A stretch of 46,945 bases of DNA, from positions 1-46,945 of the forward strand of contig JAJOHG010000195.1 of the NCBI GenBank assembly GCA_021029095.1, given 5' to 3'. Within the stretch, counting starts at the first letter, position 1, and each line of letters opens with the position of its first letter. Positions 32,811 through 44,315 of the stretch are shown in pieces. The notes beneath the pieces are model-generated. The model searched no databases. It was given only the letters and a program-made list of their open reading frames with translations, and was not told where the DNA came from. The position numbers and the translations under genes were made by a program. The DNA is from Phellopilus nigrolimitatus. Taxonomy: Eukaryota > Basidiomycota > Agaricomycetes > Hymenochaetales > Hymenochaetaceae.

Positions 32811-34772
32811 GGCGGTGGGCGGGAGAGAGAGGACCGCTGCTGCAAACTGTGAGACTGGTTGCCTCTATGGCGGGGTTTAAGTAGTTGGTCGGAAACTGAG
32901 ACAGCTCGACCCAGCGAGCCGGGTGGAATAATAGGGACCTGAGGGCCTGACCATGTCTTCTCCGAAATTTGAGAGAAGATCATAGACACTGCAGACGCCT
33001 CTCGTTGCCGTCTCCGGCTAGACCAGTTTCGGACATCTTTGTACTCCCGCCTTTCCTCCCTCTCCTCCCTTTCTCCTATTGTACTCTCCGTGCGAATTTG
33101 TCCATATGCTCGCTCGATAGGTACGCTTTCGCTTCTGATCTAAAAATTGTATCTTCTCCTGGATATCGCAAGTATTTTGGATTTTGGATTGGCAGGCACG
33201 CCTGGGCAGCCGATCTGAGTGAGTGATTCACGCTCGCGTAGCAGCCACTCTTCGGAGGATCCGCGGCGGCACCGAACCATCGACAATAGGCCTCAGCAAA
33301 TAAAGTCACTTCTACCAACCGACAATACTAGTACATGTAAAAGTTACGAATGTGTACAGTCATGATATTCCCAAATCGCTTTCTTGACTAGGATTCTTGC
33401 GAGTCACCACCCAACACACCAGCTTGCCACGGCTTGCTATTGTTGAGGTATACTTAGTGATCCGAGGTACGTACGCTTTTGTTTATCAGAGGAGCACGGT
33501 CGTAGCTGTTCCTTGCGTCTTGTACTTTTTATATTTTCATGATCTTGGGTACCAGTGAGAAACTCGACATCTTTCTACGCGCGGGCTTGCGACAGCTGCG
33601 ACGGCGCCGGCTGCCGGCTGCCGGAATACTGTACTATATTGGGTACAGGTTAAGAATATATCTCTGGGATCATCCCTTGTCTTCGGATTCGTTTTCCGAC
33701 CGCAGCAATGCCTGGACTCCGAAGGAAGATGACGTTACTGGGAAATGCCGCTAATGAACCCGACACTTATAAGCTCGTTGATTACGGCACTCATCGAGGT
33801 CCGCCTTTCCTTAGGAGTGAGGACGTATTACTGTAAGTGCTGATTCTTGCCCGTAGACTTTTTCCGATACAAGCCTACCGCGAAAATGGTGGATGAAAGA
33901 TCCAAATGCTCGTTGTGAGAACAAACACTTGTCTTTCCTCACACATGCGTCGCAGACAACGAAAGCCGAAATAAAATACAAGATCTCTTAGTTGCTTCAG
34001 GCTTGCAGCTGATGATGATGAGATCAATCTCTTCCCTGCCGAAATCGCTGCGGGCATTATGAGTTACTAATCTCCATCAGATTTCATGCTTTTCATGTTT
34101 ATGCTTTTAAAGTTGCTCATTCGTGAGGTTCGCATGAGCAGCAAAGCGGTTCTGTCTGAGCTCGCGGGAGGTCATGAATGCTCACATAACTGTTGCAAAA
34201 TTAACTTGGAAAACAAGGTAGACAAACAGCTCGTTACAGCTGACATCTTCAGATCATATTTATTAATACACGATATTGAGCTCCTCTTTAGCACAATTAT
34301 TGTGAGAACTGATGCGACGTTCTCTCAGGAAAGGATGACAGAGTAACCTGTTGCGAAGGTGTGAAAATAAGTAGTCTTGAGGGGCCCGTTTGTCCTTGAG
34401 CGGAAGTGACAGGACTCAGAAGAGACGATGGCTAGAGCAACTTTGATTTTGTACGAGCCGTTGGAAAGTAAGAGCACGAATAATCCGACGTTTCTGAGAT
34501 TTTTTATCCCGGCAGTTAAAGCGCGCAAGACAGACTCAGTAGAATGGATACCATTTATCCCTCCTCCCAAATTTGCAGCTCGCGGCAAGATCGAAGTTTC
34601 CGAAAGAATCGAAACAGGAAATGTTTATGTTCCCTTCACTAAAAGCCTAAGTCCCATCTTGTATTACATTTCTTCATTATTCTGAGCATGAGCTGTCGGC
34701 GCTCTGCGCGTATAAGTAGAGTTGTGTTAATTGTGTAAGTCAATAGGACGTGTCCGTAATTGTCTTTGGCGG
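32811..34772. other. Intergenic, no gene supported
   Basis: Nearly 2 kb. The plus frames at 34086-34346 and 34428-34685 are 85-86 codons, with no recognisable domain and no splice partner that I could find. I see no terminal repeats. The right part must contain the 3' UTR of the Nudix gene. Confidence 0.4.
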
Positions 34773-36129
34773 CTACAGCTTGGACGAGGTCACGGAGAGC
34801 GTCTCCTCCATCTCTGTGAAGATATTAAAATTCCGTATGATATCCATATGAGAAGGGATCTGTAGGCGAGGTTAGCATGTTTGTGCGGTTCACATATACT
34901 TTTAAGAACACTTTTGATTTTCTACGCAAAGAAGGGAGGGAGGGAGGAAATATATGATACTCACAGGTGTGCCTTTCCTGGGCTTAAGTACAACCCGATG
35001 CAGCCTGCCTTTCTTCCCTCCCCGCGTCTCATCCCCTTCATACGTAAGCACCTTCCTCCCGTCCGGCAACTCTCCTGACGGCCCTAGCAGTAAACGTGGG
35101 TTGATTACCATTCGTCCGAACGCACCGCGCGCCAGCTGCATCACTTGCTGCCGCTGTACCGGCGTGCTCGTGTCTTCGTCGGCGCCCGCGTTCGGCCCGC
35201 TAAAAATATCTCGGAGAGTGGTGAGGAGGTAGAATTGGGGCGGCATCAGACCGACTTCACCGCGCTCGAATGCGGAAAGCACAGCACGTGGGTTGATAAA
35301 TTGTGCAGAGATAACTTCTGTTGCCGATGATGCAGAGGCGTCGGGCATATCGGGCGAAGGGAGTCGACTGAGATGCGATCCCGATGAAGGACCTGCAAGC
35401 GCAGAAGCGAGAGGGAGGAAGGTAATAAAGAAGCGAGCGCGGAACCGTCTAAGCAGTTACATGTTCGACATTCCTCTTATAAGCAACCGCGGAAAAACAG
35501 AGAAGATACTGTTAATTCTCAAACGTGCCTTGGAACTTGAATCGGTGTTATCCATTCTGAGAACGGGAGGAGCGAAGAAACGTCGGGCTCCAGGCCGTTT
35601 TCTGTCAGAAAACTCGTAAAGGTAAATTTCCCCGCATGAATAGCTGCACGCGCTTTCTCGAGCGCCGCGTCTGTTAATTCAGATAGTTTGGACTGAGATG
35701 CTCGAGACGCAAGCAAGATACCCGTTTCTTCAAATGTCTCTCGAAGTGCCGTCATCTCAAGCGAACTGTCTTGCGCCTTGTCGAAGTTCCCGCCTGGAAA
35801 TACCTTTATATAGAACAAATCAGCTCGCGCAATCTTTAAAAATATAAAGTACTTACGTGCGCTCCGGCGAATGACCTCGAGTCCAGATTGCGCTGCACCA
35901 TCAGCACCTCATTCAATGCGTTCACCACTATCAAGCTCGCAGAGGGACGAGGAGCTGACTCGGAGGCAGGTTTGGTCTTATTCGTGGTTGACATTTGTCC
36001 AGAGCTAGAATGTGTGTACTTTCGCTTGAGACAGAGGAGCTTAATGGGCCTGCGGAGCGTGAGGTTCAAGCGAGAGCAACGATGAATACTCAGACCGGGC
36101 AAAGAGATGGATGGCGGCCTTGGTAGCAT
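34773..36129 (-). CDS. NUDT19-like Nudix hydrolase
   Basis: Exons on minus: 35857-36129, 35529-35803, 34965-35448, 34773-34859 (372 aa). The Nudix segment runs VFPGGNFDKAQ...LRETFEETG (Gly96, Arg112, Glu113, Glu116, Glu117). Spacing between GG and the RExxEE helix is compatible with the divergent NUDT19 type, whose animal members hydrolyse CoA and acyl-CoA. The conserved FSEWITPIQVPRRFRARFFITFLP also fits that group. The first 45 residues are rich in Arg/Ser without acidic residues, suggesting a mitochondrial presequence; a second start (Met at 35994) would give a cytosolic or peroxisomal form. Intron 2 (35449-35528) starts with GC (CCAAG|GCACGT); no GT donor keeps the frame. Confidence 0.85.
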
Positions 36130-36429
36130 GTGAATATAACCAATTGCGGTTGTCAGCACCAGCTAAGATCGAGATCGAGTGGGTGAATATCAGTTCAAGG
36201 ATCAAGGGCACATTACACGTCCGCCGAAAAGTGCGGAAACTGGAGCTCGGAGTATTGACACGGTACGAGGCGTTATAGCCGTGTGCATGGCAATTTACTC
36301 GATTCATTACGCGAGAAGCTGGTGACACGACCTGGAAGTCACGTTCGACGCGCCACTCTTTCCTTTCAACCAGAGGCTTAGGGAAGCCAGCCGCTCTAAA
36401 CTCGAGTGCAGAGACATGATGGCTTCTCT

Positions 36430-38013
36430 CGCTACGAGAAAGCATCTCGAACTGTATTCCCTTTGACGTTTTGGATACTATCATAATCTTTCTTCAGGTC
36501 GATATGAGCTCTCAACCACTTCCTCTTAACATCTCGTTTTAGCTGCTCCCATTGAAAATTGTGCCCGACGGCTCCGAGAGGCTGTTTTCTCTTATAAAGT
36601 ATGGAGGAGGCTTGCACGCAAATTGATTGCGAGCGGAATTACTGTCCCGGTTGACAGACTAGAAAGTCCCGAAAAATTGTCACCCGACGAACTTCGTACA
36701 ACTGTTCTCAGAGCTTACAAAATCCAGCAAAAATACGGCAGGCCAGCGGCTTCCCCGTCTCTAGTTTCATCGCATCGCATTTTCTGGGCATCTCGGAGTG
36801 GACACGACCCTGTACACTGCACTCTGACGTCCTTGTTTGGAGGGATGATAAAGGTCTTCGAGAATTCGACACATCTGGCCATGGAACCCCGACGAGTCTC
36901 TTGTCAGATATTCCAGCTGAAGAGCTCCGTTATTGCCGTGCTTATAAGATGAGTTTGACCGAAAGTGCATTTCGTGCCGTGTTTCATTCGTGAGTCGGTT
37001 CTCGTTATCCACTTTGCCGGCTATTTGACGTTATCCAGCACTCTTCCTTTTTCTCTGGACAACAATGATACTTGTCTCAGAGTCGTGGAGTTCTGTTTCC
37101 CGAAGAAAGATCAAAGCGGCAAAGAAACATCTAACGTTTCTGCTGACGTACTAGCCAAAATCCCTGTGATGCTGAGGACCGATCGGTTTTGCAGCATAAA
37201 TATCCTCAATGAAATGGCCAGGCAGCTCTATTCTACAACAGAATCAGCAACAGAATCATCAAAGTATTTGTTGTTCTTCATACCCAATTGGAACAAGCGA
37301 AGTGTAGTCACAGTCGAGTTTGCCCTGCCACGGTAAGCTTCTAAGGTCTTCTTCTATTTCTATACGATGTGTGTTACGGCTGCATCACTTGGATTAGATG
37401 AAGATGTCCAGGTGCCAGAGTCTACCAACGGCCTACCATGTCAGGTCTACACGATTGACTATCCGTCTGAGAAACTCGCAAAAGTCCTTAAATAAAAACT
37501 GGATATAGTTTTCCGACGCATTTTCCTGGCCTCTGAAAAGTACATTATCACGATTTTGCACTTTGATTGATTCCATACGGATTCGCGCTTGCGTTTTATG
37601 ATTTGATGGTTTGGCTCATGAGTTTTGTGCAGCATCTCTCAGTAGATGGAGCCGAGCTCAATTAGAGCGAAGGAGGTAGCCCCGAAAGCAGGCGTAATGC
37701 ATCGGCATAGATCCGCATGGATCCTATGCGTGTGACAGTATGTCAATGAAAACACTACCAGCTCAAGAATGTTTTGGACAGAGGTACTCCGTCATACCAC
37801 TACGGGGTTTATTCCACTGAAGAAGAGACTTTTCGCAAAGTTCTTCGTGTTTGTTTCAGTGAAAAACATTCTGTGGAACCATGTGGAAATATAGGAAAGG
37901 CGGCATGTCGATATTTTGTAGAAATTATTTTGCTGTTAGACATGGCTGAGACTGGGAAAACCGTAATGCCCTGCCAATTTTTCTCGCGGGGTGGAGAACC
38001 TAGCGCTGTGTAG
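36430..38013 (+). pseudogene. Decayed F-box-like gene
   Basis: Plus-strand pieces resemble the agaricomycete F-box protein layout. IPFDVLDTIIIFLQ (36457-36498) is an F-box-type helix, followed after a probable intron by VWRRLARKLIASG and LSPDELRTTVLRAYKIQQKYGR (36590-36740). Further open pieces are 36965-37336 and 37774-38013. No ATG is in frame with the F-box piece (a TGA lies upstream), and I could not join the later pieces without a frame break. I read it as a pseudogene; a badly predicted live gene is the alternative. Confidence 0.4.
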
Positions 38014-38235
38014 TCTACTCAAAAAATAATATTTCGGTACTTAAAAAAAGACTCGGCATTTGATGAAGTCTTTAAAGTCAAGATGTGGCTGGTCTTTCCA
38101 GATCAGGGAAGACGGAGTATGAAAATGCGCACTTTTCCGAGCTTACTCGATTTGTATGCATGACACAAAAATTCAGCAAGTCGATTCTAAGCTCTCTCTT
38201 CTGCCTTTCCACTTTTTTCAAGAAACGGCCACATT

Positions 38236-41204
38236 ATGTCACGATTCTTTAGACAGGCTGGCGACTCGGACTCCGACACTGAAGAGTCGGAGGAGGAGCT
38301 CATGTCCAGCGACGACGAAGCACCTCCTAAACCTGCTGCATCTGCATCAAAGCCCACTGGCATGTCGCGTTTCCTCAAGGGCGCTGTCTCCGGCTCATCA
38401 AGCTCTGAGTCTGAGTCCGAAGAGGATAGCGACGAGGACGAGTCGGATGAGGAGAAGGTGAAGAAGAAGAGTCGTTTCCTTGTTGGGGGCGATGCAGACA
38501 ATGAGAGCGACGAAGATGTAAAGCGCGTGGTGAAGAGCGCAAGTGAAAAGCGTCTCGATGAAATGGAGGCGGTGGGAAAGACGATTGAGAATGCTCTCAA
38601 AATCAACGATTGGGTAGCAATCTCAAACGGTGAGCGCGCTGGGTATTCGTGGACTTGCATCTGTGGCGCTTATATCTTTTGTCGTTCTTAGAATTTGACA
38701 AGCTCACACGAATGGTAGAACGCCAAACGAATGTCGCAGAGCGTGTGCCTGGCTTTTACGTTCGGTCATTGTTGAGCCTCGACCAGGCACTGAACACTGC
38801 ATTGTCCAAGGAGAAGGAAGCGAAGAAAAAAATGAATGCTTCGAATGCGCGTGCCCTGAACACGATGAAACAGAAGGTGCGCAAAACGAGCAAGGAGTAC
38901 GAAAAAGAGATCAAGCTCTTGCAAGAGGTGAGAAGCGAGATAATCGTGCAAATGAAAGGTATACTTAAGCGCTTAAATTAGGATCCCGAAGCATTTGAGC
39001 GCGAGTATGCAGTTGTTGCAACATCAATCGCTGCGGTCCCTGTCCCGAAGCCAAAGAAAGCGAAGGCTGGTGCCGAGGTAGACGAGGTAGCTGAAGACGA
39101 CTTCACGACTGTCGGAAAGGGTGGCAAGGCGATGCAGTACACATCTGAAAGCATCTTCCAAAACCTCCATCTTATCCAAGAAGCAAGGGGGAAAAAGGTA
39201 GATAACTGTGAAACCGATAAGCTCAGTCTGGCTGATGACTTCAACAGAACACGAACAGAGCTGAGCAGATTAAAATTTTGGAGAAACTACTTGAGGTTTC
39301 CGTTACGGTCTATCAACGCATTCGGGTTCTTCTAGGTCTAGTTTCTTCGCGATTTGATTATAACTCTTCGATCACGACGCATATGCCAACCGATTTATGG
39401 CTCTCAGCGCAGCGCGAAGTCGACGCGCTGATTAACGTTCTGGCTTCGAATCCGCAGTACTCAGTCGAGGAGGTGGCGGCAGATTACGATGAACTCGCGG
39501 AGCGAACACCCGAGCAAGAGAAGGACAACGTAGTTCGCATTCGCGGAAGCATCATCAGTTTCATCGATCGTTTGGACGACGAGTTCACGAAGAGTCTCCA
39601 AAATATCGATCCTCATGGCACCGAGTACGTGGAGAGATTGAGCGACGAGAAGGGCCTATACCAGACTATCTGCTTGTCACAAGGCTTCTACGAGAAGACA
39701 AAACAGGATGATCCGCTTTCTCGAGTCATCCTACGACGGTTGGAGCATATATATTCCAAGGTCTGTATTTTACTCCTCAATTTGGATCGTATGTTTATTG
39801 TTTTTGCAGCCTGATGCAGTTGTCCAAGCCCTGGAATCCGCGCTTCCTTCATCCACTTCACCTCCTTCAGTAACGCTAGCTTCAAGTGGTTCGAGCAAGG
39901 CTCTCATTCAATTTCTATGTGTTCACCTCTACAAGTCCGGCAATCCGATTTTGAAAACGCGTGCCATGCTCAGTCACGTCTATCATTATGCTTTGCATAA
40001 TGACTTCCACCGTGCACGCGATATGCTCCTGATGTCGCATCTTCAGGAGTCAGTCCATGTTGCAGATGTCGCGACACAAATCCTTTACAATCGCACTGTC
40101 GTGCAGATCGGACTATGCGCGTTCCGTGTCGGTCTCATTCGCGAGTCCCAAGCGACGCTTCAAGACATTTTCAATACGCAGCGCGTGAAGGAGCTTCTTG
40201 CGCAAGGCGTGCATCAGCAGCGGTACCAAACACTTTCACCCGAGCAGGAGAAGGCAGAGCGACAAAGGCAGCTACCATTCCACATGCACATTAACACCGA
40301 GCTCTTAGAGGCGGCGTTCCTCGTCTCGAGCATGCTTGTTGAGATTCCTATGTTGGCGAGTATTGACAGCGAAGAGCAAAAGCGGAAGGCTGTTTCAAAG
40401 CCCTTCCGTCGTCTCCTTGACTTTGCGGACCGTCAAGTATTCACGGGACCACCAGAGAGCACGAGGGATCATATCATGCAGGCTAGCAAGGCTCTGCAGG
40501 AAGGTGACTGGGAGAAGTGCCGCGACCTAATTCAGAGTATCAAGATCTGGAGTCTCATGCCCGAGTCTACCTCGCTCAAAGATATGCTGTCGAAGTAAGT
40601 TCATAACTTCGTTACAATAAAAAACATTGTAATAACCTTGTTAGGCGCATTCAGGAGGAAGCTTTGCGAACATATCTCTTCGCGTATGCTCCGCATTACA
40701 GCACACTTTCCCTCACGCTGCTCGCACGAACGTTCTCGCTGCCTCTCAAGCAGGTTACGTCCATTGTCTCCAAGATGATTTGGAGTGAGGAACTTGCTGC
40801 ATCGCTCGATCAGGCTGCTGGCGTCGTTGTGCTCCACCACGTCGACATGTCGCGCGTACAGCACCTCGCACTCACCCTTGCAGAGCGTCTTGGGACGTTG
40901 ATTGAACAAAACGAGAAGACGCTTGACACGAAACAGGGCAACACTCCTGCGTGGGGAGACCGTGCAGAAGGTACCAAAGGCGAAAAGAGGGGCGAGCAGA
41001 CGCAGGAGAGGAAGGGCCGTTCGGAGAGGTCGCGTGGTACGCCGAGAGGTGAGTTCAATATATCTATTGAACAACTTTTGCGTCAAAGGAACTGATTTGT
41101 CTGGCTCTCTAGGTGGTTCACGAGGAGGACGTGGTGCGCGTTTCGCGCAGGGCTTAGGCAATCGCATGCCCGGGTCTGGTTCGACGACGACGCGTGTTCG
41201 TTAA
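38236..41204 (+). CDS. NIP1: Translation initiation factor eIF3 subunit c
   Basis: Exons 38236-38629, 38692-38927, 38982-39197, 39248-39760, 39810-40594, 40645-41048, 41113-41204 (879 aa). It opens [14 protein letters not shown], the standard eIF3c start, then has an acidic Ser/Asp/Glu region (to about 100) that contacts eIF1 and eIF5 in known homologues. The central helical part includes [19 protein letters not shown] and [15 protein letters not shown], and the PCI domain covers roughly 600-790 ([16 protein letters not shown] ... [13 protein letters not shown]). The tail is Arg/Gly-rich ([11 protein letters not shown]). It is a core scaffold of eIF3 in the cytoplasm. All six introns are 45-65 bp and GT-AG. 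Confidence 0.96.
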
Positions 41205-42630
41205 TTATCTAACTGTTGTTCATTCCTCTGCGATTATCTCTATTTGTGCAAATTCTGTGTAATTTGTATAAGTATTTCCTCGCAAATTTTAACTTTCATT
41301 TCAGATGAGACGGAGCACATTGATTCTCGAACGCTATTTATGCAGTGATTTTGAACATAATATATATTCAAAGGAACAAGAATAGACAACAGTGATGAGT
41401 ACGCGAAAAAAAGGCCCTACGAAACCATAATGTCAGCAAACAGATATCAATACAAAAAAATCTCAAAGGAAAGCAGAAGATCAGCTGGCTGTTCTTAGTT
41501 TTTGTTTAAGGATTCCTCAAGCACCCTTAGGCGTCGGAAAAGATGGATATGTTTTTCATCAAGTGAAGAAAAATCGTCGCAGCTACTCACAACATGTTGG
41601 CCTTTCACGTCCCCAACTTCCACATCATCGTAAAGAACAAGCTTACTTGCTAAAACGGAAAGGAAGTCAGTAATTGCCAAGGTAGAATTTACGGAATTTG
41701 GAAGATGGGAGGGTCAGAGATGCAAAACTGTTTGGCTATGTTGCTCTGCCGATCGTCAATGTCCTCAGGACTACGACTGGGGCGGCAAAGGAAATCATCA
41801 CGAGAAAGAAATACAGACTTGAGGCTTACCTCCGATTGATACATTCGCTGCGCCGGGACTCGAGGCCATGGAAGACAAAAGGATGGGAAAAAAGTCTCAG
41901 AGATAAAGACGCGGTGGTCCGTGCACTTCCAAATGCGGAAGTCCGACTCAATCTCGACTTTCGATCTCTCTTTCTCGACTTTCGATCTCTCTTTCTCGAC
42001 TTTCGATCTCTCTTCAACTTCAAATCTCAGGAAGCTTGAGAGAAGGCCGACTGAATTCCTCTCCGGCCACCAAGCACAAGTAGATTGCTGTTGAAGATCT
42101 GAACCGCAAAGTATCGACGTGAACGCAACCTGTGGCCGACTCAACGCAACCTGGACTGACATCTTTCTTGGGTCCTACAACCGTTTCCCAAATCTTTCAT
42201 CTCGAACGCGGAAGTCCACGTGAAAACGCAGGAGAATGAACCACGCTGGCCCATCTAGGATCACCCTTGAGCACCCAAGAAATGATGCAGGATTTCCAAT
42301 TGAACGTCAGTCGCGTGCGAAGACCCAAGTCAAATCGGTTCGTTCATTCGTTTCGCGCTGCTGCCTCATCTATCATCCGCTCACTCACCTCTTAATCAGG
42401 ACTTGAGAATGCATTCATTTATCTCAAATTCATGTGTTTCTGTCGTCGCTGATGTCAAGCGAGCTCGGGAGGCAACCAATGGCTCTGAGCAAGACGGTAG
42501 GGCTGCTAAGGCATGTTCATTGCGGGCTTTTTCTCGTCACTTCACTTTAGCGCATAATCTAAATCACTGGATCGATTAGAGAAGGAAAGCGACTATTGGA
42601 CATGAAACGAATGACTCGGCCCCTTTGCCG
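41205..42630. other. Intergenic with overlapping low-complexity frames
   Basis: There is no supported gene. A minus frame (41689-42162, 157 codons, true ATG) and a plus frame (41698-42039) overlap across a 21-bp tandem repeat; neither has a known domain. A short minus frame at 41495-41680 (ends RRLRVLEESLNKN) could be a coding remnant. Confidence 0.35.
41953..42014. repeat. Three 21-bp tandem repeats
   Basis: The unit CTCGACTTTCGATCTCTCTT(T) is repeated three times without a mismatch except for the last base. On minus it would encode repeated KERSKVE-type heptads, on plus repeated LDFRSLF. Confidence 0.9.
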
Positions 42631-43872
42631 ATGTCCGAAGCAATTGACTGTATATCCAAAAGACGCAGTCGGCAGAAGATGTCCCGCAAAGCTTCGTGTT
42701 CCCTGCGGCTAAGTGATATTGAGTCCACTCGTTGCCTTGGTGTGTGTGTCGTTGTCAGACGGAAGTCATAAAGTTGATGTCCTTGAACGCGTCACAGGGA
42801 AAGGTGGATTCGGAACGGTCTTACTATGCCGCGTCAAGGAACGCCAACGAAGGTCCGGTCTCGTTGCAATTAAGTGCCAGCCAAGGATTGATGGTCGCGG
42901 GATCCCTCTTCTTTCCGAAAGAAGAGTTATGAATAAGTTGCCGTTCAGTCCATGGCTCGCAAGCCTTTTGGATGTCTTCTATGATGAAAGGACTGTCTAC
43001 TTCATGATGGAGTACTTCCCGTTGGGAAGTCTGAAGCACGCTGCCGGAAAGTGTTACGGTCAAGGAGAAGACATCCCAGTACAGTTCTATTTGAGCAACA
43101 TTGTACTGGGCATCGAGTTTCTGCACAAATTCGGGATTGTGCACTCTGACCTTAAGCCGGACAACATTCTCGTCGGCGGTGACGGGTATCTTGTCATCGC
43201 AGATTTCGGCCATGCGCAGGCCAGGAATTGGAATTCCTGGCTTATTCTTGGAACATTAGATTATATGCCCCCAGAGGCACTTGAAGGTCGTAGGTATAGA
43301 GAGTGGGAGTTAGCATTATTGACAGACTGGTGGTCAACAGCCTGCATTGCCTATCAACTGCTCATGTGGCCGAAAAAGGTATGTGCCATTTGACTTGTTC
43401 GATAATCCTACTGACTCTGTAGGCCTTTTTATACAATGAGCTCGTGCAAGACATTCGTCCAGTCGATGCGGACGATGCAGACGAGGGACATTTATCGCTA
43501 TCTAGACCCAGGAAAAGATGTCCCGCGCTAGCTGAATTGCTTGGAAAAATGTTCCGCAAAGACCCCTTGCAGCGCATGGGCGCCCAAGGAAGCAAGGAAC
43601 TCAAAGCAGATCCGTACTTCACTGGCGTCGACTGGAAGGCGCTCGCCAACCGGACAACAAACGTATGTCTATTCTCGATATGCTTGTCTCAGTTTCATTC
43701 TTCGTCCTTATATTGTTCTACGACGTAGGCACCTTGGATACCGAAACCGTATGATGATGGTGTGCATGAACATCCCTTACCAGAACAATCTGTAGTCCCG
43801 GGACTTACTATCATCGCTCCGGACGAGGAGCTTGCCTTCGAGTCCCAGTTGTTTCGACGTCGAGATCAATAG
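42631..43872 (+). CDS. AGC-like Ser/Thr protein kinase
   Basis: Exons 42631-42712, 42759-43378, 43423-43662, 43729-43872 (361 aa). The complete kinase core is GKGGFGTV (41-48), VAIK (Lys66), a helix-C Glu in SERRVMNKL, HSDLKPDN (156-163), ADFGHA (Asp176) and LGTLDYMPPEAL. The tail after DPLQRMGAQGSKELKADPYF and VDWKAL is typical of AGC kinases, but no hydrophobic motif follows. The catalytic-loop Arg of HRD is Ser here, so a phosphorylated activation loop would not be read in the usual way. The first exon is a model: the frame ahead of the Gly loop is stopped by TAA, and a 46-bp intron (42713-42758) is needed to reach an ATG. Substrate and pathway are unknown. Confidence 0.8.
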
Positions 43873-44315
43873 GGTTGCTTTCGCTACTGCGTTCCATTCT
43901 TCTCTGACTTTTCGTTTTTGTGAGATAGGAAAATTTGGATGATGGATCACTCAAGACTTTGAAATTGAATTGTACCAGTAGTATTTTGCACTTCGCGGGA
44001 AAGAACCGGTTCATGACTATTTCGAAAATAGCAGTAAATGTTAAGGACTTGAGGTGTGAGACCTACTGATGACAAATCAAGAGAACCCTCATATCGCCGG
44101 CGGTCGCCTAGCGCTCTGCCGCGCTCTGCCGAAATGCCGCTACATCTGTATAAGGCAGGCGTCATGAGAATGAAATTCTTATGCTTTAAGCTCGCTATAG
44201 AGCCCTCAAACCGATTGCCCCAGGTGTTCACATTCGTTCCAAAGCCACTCTTTACACTTGTTCTGCTTGCGATTTCCATCCCTCGGATAAAGAACGCCTG
44301 GGTACGAAACTGACG
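43873..44315. other. Short intergenic, nothing recognised
   Basis: It lies between two plus-strand genes and contains the kinase 3' UTR and the promoter of the nuclease gene. A minus open frame covers it but shows no domain. Confidence 0.45.

Noticed and set aside
41689..42162. Minus open frame of 157 aa with KERSKVE repeats
   Set aside because: The repeat comes from a 21-bp tandem repeat that is open on both strands; there is no domain and no splice partner, so it is not called a gene.
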